Assembly: GCA_017472145.1 (NCBI GenBank) | Contig: JAFUQX010000030.1 | Coordinates: forward strand, 1 to 47,233 | Direction: 5' to 3' | DNA length: 47,233 nucleotides | Source: Ruminococcus sp. | Lineage (GTDB): Bacteria; Bacillota; Clostridia; Oscillospirales; Ruminococcaceae | Part shown: positions 42,025 through 47,233 of the stretch, piece after piece | How positions within the stretch are numbered: position 1 is the stretch's first letter | Layout of the letters: every line of letters begins with the position of its first letter | Translations under genes and position numbers: made by a program | The notes under the pieces: model-generated | Databases searched by the model: none | Told to the model about the DNA's origin: nothing | What the model saw: only the letters and a program-made list of their open reading frames with translations

Positions 42025-43848
42025 TTATTCTACTGTTACGGATTTTGCCAGATTTCTCGGCTTATCCACGTCATTTCCCTTGTGCACGGAGGTATAGTAT
42101 GCAATGAGCTGGAGCGGAACGACGGCCAGCATCGGCATGAGCATGTCGTCAAATTCCGGCAGACCGAATTTCATGTCGGCGGTATTCTGCTCAGGCTGGT
42201 AGGAATCTCTGCAAATGAGAACGACCTTTGCACCACGGGACTTGACCTCCTGGATGTTGCTGACGGTCTTGTCAAACAGCTCCTTCTGGGTGGCTACCGC
42301 AATGACCGGCATGCCGTCGTGGATCAGGGAGATCGTGCCGTGCTTCAGCTCGCCGGCTGCATAGGACTCGGAGTGGATGTAGGAGATTTCCTTCAGCTTC
42401 AGAGAGCCTTCCATGCTCAGGGCGTAGTCCAGACCTCGGCCGATATACAGCAGGCTGTCTGCGGTGATCAGAGAGGATGCGATATACTGGGTCATTTCCT
42501 TTTTCTCCAGCAGCTGCTCGATCATATCCGGTGTTTCCTGAAGGAGGGACACCAGTCTGCGGCACTCAGTCTCATCGATCTTTCCCACAGCCAGAGCCAG
42601 CTCAAAGGCGAACAGATACATCACAGCGATCTGCACCATATAGGCCTTGGTGGAGGCAACAGCGATCTCCGGGCCGGCGTGTGTATAGATCAGCATATCG
42701 GCCTCTCTTGCAATGGAGCTGCCCATTGCATTTACGATTGCCAGGGTCTTTGCGCCCAGCCTCTTGGCCAGATGCATGGCGGCCTTGCTGTCTGCGGTTT
42801 CACCGGACTGGGAGATGATGATGACCAGATCGCCCTCGCCCACGATGGGGTTTCTGTAGCGGAATTCAGAGGCGATATCCACGATTACGGGGACTCTGGC
42901 CAGCTTTTCGATGACATATTTTCCCACCATGCCGGCATGCATAGCCGTACCGCAGGCCACGATGAAGATCTGGCGGAAATTCTTCAGGGTATCCAGGGTA
43001 ATGCCGCACTCCTCCAGGCTGGGGAGACCGTCCTTGATTCTCGGCTGGATGGTGTTGCGGATGGCGGTGGGCTGCTCGTGGATCTCCTTGAGCATAAAGT
43101 GCTCATAGCCGCCCTTGCCGATGGCCTCCACGTCCCAGTCGGCGGTTTTCAGCTCCTTCTGGATCTTTCTTCCGAAGGAATCATAGATCTGAACGCCACT
43201 TTCGGTGAGAACGGCGATCTCCTCATGTTCCAGCAGGTAGTAGTCCTTGGTATAGTCCAGAACCGCAGGAACGTCAGAGGCAATGAAGCTCTCGTTCTGG
43301 CCCACGCCTACGATGAGGGGGCTTTCCTTGCGGACAGCATAGACCATATTGGGATGATCGGCAAAGATAATGCCCAGCGCATAGGAGCCTTCCAGGTCAC
43401 GGATGGTCTCGGTGATGGTCTCGATGGGGCTTCCGTTGTAGTTATAGTCCAGGAGCTTTGCGGCGACCTCGGTATCGGTATCGCTGGCAAAGGACACGCC
43501 CTTATCGGCGAGATAGTCCTTGATCTCCTTATAATTCTCGATGATGCCGTTATGTACGATGGTCACACGGCCGCCGCTGTGGGGATGGGAATTGACATCC
43601 GAGGGTTCGCCGTGGGTGGCCCAGCGGGTGTGGCCGATACCGGCGCAGCCGGTAGGCTTGCCGTCCTGGTTCATCCGGTCGATGAGGTTCTGGAGACGGC
43701 CCTTGGATTTTGCAACATGAATTTTCTGGTTATGATTGAAAACAGCGATACCAGCGGAGTCATATCCACGGTATTCGAGTTTTGACAGTCCATTGATTAA
43801 AACGTCGGTGCAGTCACGATGCCCAACGTATCCGACGATTCCGCACAT
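42025..43848 (-). CDS. glmS: Glutamine-fructose-6-phosphate aminotransferase
   Basis: 607-aa enzyme that makes glucosamine-6-phosphate and glutamate from fructose-6-phosphate and glutamine, the first step to UDP-GlcNAc for the wall. The N-terminal glutaminase starts MCGIVGYVG with catalytic Cys2; the TRWATHG motif follows. Two SIS domains (ISQSGETADS, and IGRGLDYALSMEGSLKLKEISYIHSE) form the isomerase. The C-terminus is PRNLAKSVTVE. AAGGAGG precedes the start. The leader is only about 50 bases, and no glmS ribozyme is visible. Confidence 0.98.
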   Translation of the reverse strand: MCGIVGYVGHRDCTDVLINGLSKLEYRGYDSAGIAVFNHNQKIHVAKSKGRLQNLIDRMNQDGKPTGCAGIGHTRWATHGEPSDVNSHPHSGGRVTIVHNGIIENYKEIKDYLADKGVSFASDTDTEVAAKLLDYNYNGSPIETITETIRDLEGSYALGIIFADHPNMVYAVRKESPLIVGVGQNESFIASDVPAVLDYTKDYYLLEHEEIAVLTESGVQIYDSFGRKIQKELKTADWDVEAIGKGGYEHFMLKEIHEQPTAIRNTIQPRIKDGLPSLEECGITLDTLKNFRQIFIVACGTAMHAGMVGKYVIEKLARVPVIVDIASEFRYRNPIVGEGDLVIIISQSGETADSKAAMHLAKRLGAKTLAIVNAMGSSIAREADMLIYTHAGPEIAVASTKAYMVQIAVMYLFAFELALAVGKIDETECRRLVSLLQETPDMIEQLLEKKEMTQYIASSLITADSLLYIGRGLDYALSMEGSLKLKEISYIHSESYAAGELKHGTISLIHDGMPVIAVATQKELFDKTVSNIQEVKSRGAKVVLICRDSYQPEQNTADMKFGLPEFDDMLMPMLAVVPLQLIAYYTSVHKGNDVDKPRNLAKSVTVE

Positions 43849-43905
43849 AGTTGAGAATCCTCCTTATAATGAAATTCGGTGTACAGTCATAGGTACACAT
43901 CATAT

Positions 43906-43934
43906 ATTATAGCATAGTGCACAAAAAAAAGCAA
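43906..43934 (-). promoter_or_regulatory. Putative glmS promoter
   Basis: Minus strand TATAAT (43906-43911) with TTGCTT (43929-43934) 17 bases upstream. Strong -10, moderate -35. Confidence 0.6.
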
Positions 43935-44008
43935 GACAGAACGGAGAGAGTTCAGAGAAAAATTGGTGACAGACGTCGGAAAATTATGGAATTCACAGGG
44001 TGCAGAAT

Positions 44009-44040
44009 AAAAAAGAGACGACTGTTTCTGCAATCGTCTC
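44009..44040 (-). terminator. Minus-strand terminator beyond the MITE
   Basis: GAGACGA (44015-44021) pairs with TCGTCTC (44034-44040), with T6 after it on the minus strand. It terminates transcripts coming from cellobiose phosphorylase. Confidence 0.75.
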
Positions 44041-44044
44041 GGCT

Positions 44045-44288
44045 TGTCGGAAAAGTCGGATTTTCCGCATAAGGCTCCCCTTAGTAAGGGGTGATCCCCG
44101 CAGTGCGGGGAAATGTCCGAAGGACAAAGGGGACCGGCTCGTGGAGCCTGTCGGCACGAAGTGACGACTGAGGGGATTGAAAAAGTACGCAAAATCGTAA
44201 GTTTTCTCATGCCTTACAATCCCCTCCGTCACGCCTTCGGCGTGCCACCTCCCCTTATTAAGGGGAGGCTTTCAAAGTCTTTTTGACA
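44045..44288. mobile_element. MITE-like element with nested palindromic module
   Basis: 244-bp relative of the element at 30989, with tgtcggaaaa / tttttgaca ends. Compared with that copy it has a block of about 57 bases (44090-44147, ccccgcagtgcgggg...ggaccgg) inserted in one arm. It lies between two hairpins (44015-44040 and 44294-44321). An almost identical stretch of at least 200 bases recurs from 47033. Confidence 0.85.
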
Positions 44289-44293
44289 GACGA

Positions 44294-44321
44294 AAGGCTG
44301 CTGCATTTCTGCAACAGCCTT
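44294..44321 (-). terminator. Hairpin directly after cellobiose phosphorylase
   Basis: AAGGCTG-c-TGCA pairs with TGCA-a-CAGCCTT. On the minus strand only TTTC follows, so termination may be weak here and completed at 44009. Confidence 0.55.
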
Positions 44322-44337
44322 TTCTGATCATTCTGAT

Positions 44338-46746
44338 TTATCCCAGAACGATCTCGATCTCATTTACATCAGCCAGACAGCAGGCGCAGAGCTTGTTGCC
44401 CTCAACCGATTCGCCGTTCAGCGTCATGCTCTTTACACCGCTCTGTACATGCTCCGGATTCTTGATCGTCATGTTCAGAACCTTGCCCCGGAACTTCTTG
44501 GTCATCTTAAAGCCATCCCATGCGGCCGGAATGGACGGGCTGATCACCAGACCATCTGCATCCGGTCTCATACCGCAGATACCCTCCACGCAGCCTACCA
44601 TTACAGTAGAAGCTGTACCAGTCAGCCAGTGTACGTGGCTGCGGCCTGCATAAGGAGAAGCAGTGGACTCGGTAAACTGACCGTGTACATACGGCTCCAG
44701 CACACGGATCTCGGCCTTCTCGTTCATAGCTGCCGGCGAGCTTTCCATGAAGTAACGGAATGCAGCATCACCGTGACCCAGCAGAGACTCGGCCAGGATC
44801 AGCCAGCCCTGGGACTGAGAGAAGATACCGCCGTTTTCCTTGGTATCCGGGTTGAAGATGTGCATCAGCGCACCGTCAAAATAGTGCTCTCTGTACGGCG
44901 GCTCCAGCAGCTTTGCGCCATAGGGGGTATCCAGAATATCGGCAACAGACTGCATGGCCTTGTCTGCCTGCTCCTTGGATGCAAAACCCGAAATAACGCT
45001 CCAGCTCTGGGGATTCAGCCACATGTTGGCCTCCGGATCCTTCTTTGCACCTACGATCACGCCGTCCTCACGGATACCACGGATGAATCGGTCCTCATCC
45101 CAGCACTTTTCAAGCGTCTCGTGAAGCTCTGCCTGTACCTTTTCAATATATGCCACATACTCAGCGTCACCGCGCTTTTCAGCCAGCTCATGGATCATGG
45201 ACATTGCATAGTACAGCTGGAAGGCCACGAAGGTAGATTCGCCCTTCTTGCCCAGTCTCAGGCAGTCGTTCCAGTCTGCATGCAGGCCGGCGGGCATGCT
45301 GTGGTCGCCCAGTCTCTCCATGGAGAAGCGGATGGCATTCTTCAGGTGATCATAAACCGTAGCCTCGCCGCCGTTTGCATATACGATCACCTCATCGTAG
45401 AAGGCTGTATTGCCGCTTTCGCCTACATACTTATAGATCGTCGGGAACAGCCACAGTGCATCGTCTGCACGATAGGACGGGTGGCCGGTCTCCTTTGCAT
45501 ATACGCTGTTTTCGTCGTTTTCATCCGGACAGGTTTCGTGACCTGCATTGTGGTTGAACTTAACCAGAGGCAGACCGCCGCCGTTGTCCACCTGAGCAGA
45601 CAGCATAAAGCGGATCTTGTCCGCAGCCATCTCCGGATCCAGGTGAATGATACCCTGAATATCCTGAACGGTGTCACGGTAGCCGTAGCCGTTTCTCAGG
45701 CCGCAGTAGATGAAGGAAGCCGCTCTGGACCAGATGAAGGTAATAAAGCACTGGTAAGCGTTCCATACGTTGATCATGTTGTTGAATTCCTCCGAGGGAG
45801 TCTCAACGGAGAAGCTTTCCAGCTTGCCGTGCCAGTAATTCTTCAGCTCGGCCACCTCAGCATCCACCTTGCCGGCCTCCTCATAGGACTTGAGGATGGC
45901 GTCGGCCTGTGCGTTGTCCTTCTGACCCAGCACATAGATGATCTCTCTTTCCTCGCCCGGCTGGAGGGTGATCTCAGTCTGGAGCGCACCGCATGCGTTG
46001 GAGTTGTAGTTCATCACGCCGTCGCACCGGCCATTTTCAACAGCGATGGGGTTGGAGTAGGTACGGTAAGAGCCGATGAAGCTGTCCAGATTGCCGTTAT
46101 AGCCGGTGACCGGAGCGCCCACCATACCGAAGAAACGCTCTCTGTGGTTGGAGCCGGTTTCGTCCTTGCCGCTGTTTTCGTTGATGTGCTGGAGGATCTT
46201 GTTGCCCTCGAAGGAGGTGCGTGTAATGAACAGGGTATACTGGAGATTGACCTGATCCTGCTCATAGTTGTTGTCATTTGTAAATTCCACAAAGCCGAAC
46301 AGGGAGAGGTTTCTGGGCTTATCGGAGTCATTCTTCACGACAGCACGCCATACCTCATAGGTTGCGCCTGTGGGAACGTAGTAGGTAACATCAGAGGAGA
46401 TACCGGCATATTCTGCGCTGATCACGGAGTACGCTGTACCGTGGCGGCAGGTGCTCTTGTAGGTATCCAGGGGCTTGCCTACCGGCTGCCAGGATGCAGA
46501 CCAGTAGTCCGCAGTATCGTTGTCACGGATGTAGATATAGCGGCCGGGGAGAGCCATGTTGGAATTAAAGCGGTAACGGGCGATACGTCCGTTTGCGCCG
46601 GACTGAACAAAGCTGTAGCCGCCGGCATTGTTGGAGATGATAGCGCCGTATTCCGGAGAGCCGAGGTAGTTGCACCAGGGGGCCGGGGTGTCGGGCTTGG
46701 TGATCACGTATTCCTTATTTGCGAGATCGAAATAACCGTACTTCAT
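44338..46746 (-). CDS. Cellobiose phosphorylase (GH94)
   Basis: 802-aa enzyme splitting cellobiose with phosphate into alpha-glucose-1-phosphate and glucose, saving ATP after cellulose breakdown. There is no signal peptide, so it is cytosolic. The N-terminal beta-sandwich is followed by an (alpha/alpha)6 barrel. The catalytic acid is D491 in GLHADWNDCL, at the position known for Cellulomonas enzymes. NGYGYRDTVQDIQGIIHLDPE, HPSYRADDALW and a GTASTVMVG glycine motif support GH94. Length and N-terminus (MKYGYFDLANKEYVITKPDT) fit cellobiose rather than cellodextrin phosphorylase, which is longer. Confidence 0.93.
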   Translation of the reverse strand: MKYGYFDLANKEYVITKPDTPAPWCNYLGSPEYGAIISNNAGGYSFVQSGANGRIARYRFNSNMALPGRYIYIRDNDTADYWSASWQPVGKPLDTYKSTCRHGTAYSVISAEYAGISSDVTYYVPTGATYEVWRAVVKNDSDKPRNLSLFGFVEFTNDNNYEQDQVNLQYTLFITRTSFEGNKILQHINENSGKDETGSNHRERFFGMVGAPVTGYNGNLDSFIGSYRTYSNPIAVENGRCDGVMNYNSNACGALQTEITLQPGEEREIIYVLGQKDNAQADAILKSYEEAGKVDAEVAELKNYWHGKLESFSVETPSEEFNNMINVWNAYQCFITFIWSRAASFIYCGLRNGYGYRDTVQDIQGIIHLDPEMAADKIRFMLSAQVDNGGGLPLVKFNHNAGHETCPDENDENSVYAKETGHPSYRADDALWLFPTIYKYVGESGNTAFYDEVIVYANGGEATVYDHLKNAIRFSMERLGDHSMPAGLHADWNDCLRLGKKGESTFVAFQLYYAMSMIHELAEKRGDAEYVAYIEKVQAELHETLEKCWDEDRFIRGIREDGVIVGAKKDPEANMWLNPQSWSVISGFASKEQADKAMQSVADILDTPYGAKLLEPPYREHYFDGALMHIFNPDTKENGGIFSQSQGWLILAESLLGHGDAAFRYFMESSPAAMNEKAEIRVLEPYVHGQFTESTASPYAGRSHVHWLTGTASTVMVGCVEGICGMRPDADGLVISPSIPAAWDGFKMTKKFRGKVLNMTIKNPEHVQSGVKSMTLNGESVEGNKLCACCLADVNEIEIVLG

Positions 46747-46820
46747 AAAAAAGCTCCTTTAATAAAAATAGTGTTAGCGTCTTTTCCTTCATTGGGATGA
46801 TGCCGAAGCATATCGTATTC

Positions 46821-46849
46821 ATCATACCATTTATACAGAGAATTTGCAA
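46821..46849 (-). promoter_or_regulatory. Promoter of cellobiose phosphorylase
   Basis: Minus strand TTGCAA (46844-46849), 17-base spacer, TATGAT (46821-46826). The leader of about 70 bases ends with AAAGGAG before the start. Confidence 0.75.
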
Positions 46850-46933
46850 GGGGTTTTGCGAAAAAAATTATGAAGAACCTGTCTTTGCAGAGTCCGCCGC
46901 TCAGCGGCGTCTGCGGAAGAAGCCGCTGAAAGC

Positions 46934-47233
46934 CGCCCCTTAGCAAGGGCTATGTCATTAACTTGAGCAGGTATAATAAGCTGTTGTGCCGAAAAATCCT
47001 TTGAAAGCCTCCCCTTAGTAAGGGGTGCCCAGCTTGTCGAAAAAGTCAGATTTTCCGCATAAGGCTCCCCTTAGTAAGGGGTGATCCCCGCAGTGCGGGG
47101 AAATGTCCGAAGGACAAAGGGGACCGGCTCGTGGAGCCTGTCGGCACGAAGTGACGACTGAGGGGATGCAAAAAGCACGCAAAATCGTAAGTTTTCTCAT
47201 GCCTTACAATCCCCTCCGTCACGCCTTCGGCGT
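46934..47233. repeat. Nested MITE-like repeats running off the window
   Basis: 46934-47031 is a broken unit with the same tgtcattaactt...gcaggtat end as the element at 3731. At about 47033 a second unit begins (cttgtcgaaaaagtcagatttt). It matches 44041-44240 nearly base for base, including the nested module, and is cut by the window end. No gene is seen between 46747 and 47233. Confidence 0.85.

Noticed and set aside
41887-43785. 632-codon open frame opposite glmS
   Set aside because: Shadow of glmS; no family motifs.
44449-46800. 783-codon open frame opposite cellobiose phosphorylase
   Set aside because: Shadow; the GH94 frame has full family motifs and an SD, this one has neither.

Overview
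The window reads as the chromosomal replication-origin region of a cellulolytic gut or rumen Firmicute of the Ruminococcus group. Clostridial-type housekeeping genes, a type I dockerin protein, a cytosolic cellobiose phosphorylase (GH94), a SpoVT regulator and moderately high GC support this. A species near Ruminococcus champanellensis is an inference only.

Layout. 1-648: gene-free left edge with a long hairpin, a 63-bp tandem repeat, and the dnaA promoter and leader. 649-10866: dnaA, oriC (DnaA boxes, DnaA-trio, T-rich unwinding region), dnaN, an S4-domain gene, recF, gyrB, a YcxB-like membrane gene and gyrA. 10947-12322: a membrane protein and a membrane-anchored phosphoesterase. 12355-18161: segregation block with four parS sites in two pairs, mnmG, rsmG, a Noc/ParB-like paralogue, parA and parB. 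Then serS (+) and spoVT (-), convergent at a shared terminator.

20300-21280 is the most unusual stretch: nine tiny ORFs of 16-29 codons, each behind a very strong Shine-Dalgarno, all ending in TGA. Three belong to one family (MGEL...LLED). It converges on two WYL-type regulator genes (-). These are divergent from a two-gene operon (+) of large paralogous helicases. The first helicase has an N-terminal cold-shock-like region; the second ends in a HEPN-like domain with an RNxxxH motif. Together they look like an undescribed accessory, possibly RNA-directed defence, locus next to the origin.

30949-47233: a PQ-loop membrane protein and LysR regulator (-), a secreted dockerin protein (+), metG (+), three BspA-type leucine-rich-repeat membrane proteins downstream of glmS (-), and cellobiose phosphorylase (-). 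Two families of non-autonomous inverted-repeat elements, plus a short palindromic module nested in them, fill many gaps between genes. They often sit directly after stop codons or inside terminators.

No tRNA, rRNA, CRISPR array, transposase or prophage gene was seen. Promoters, terminators and domain calls come from reading the sequence by eye.
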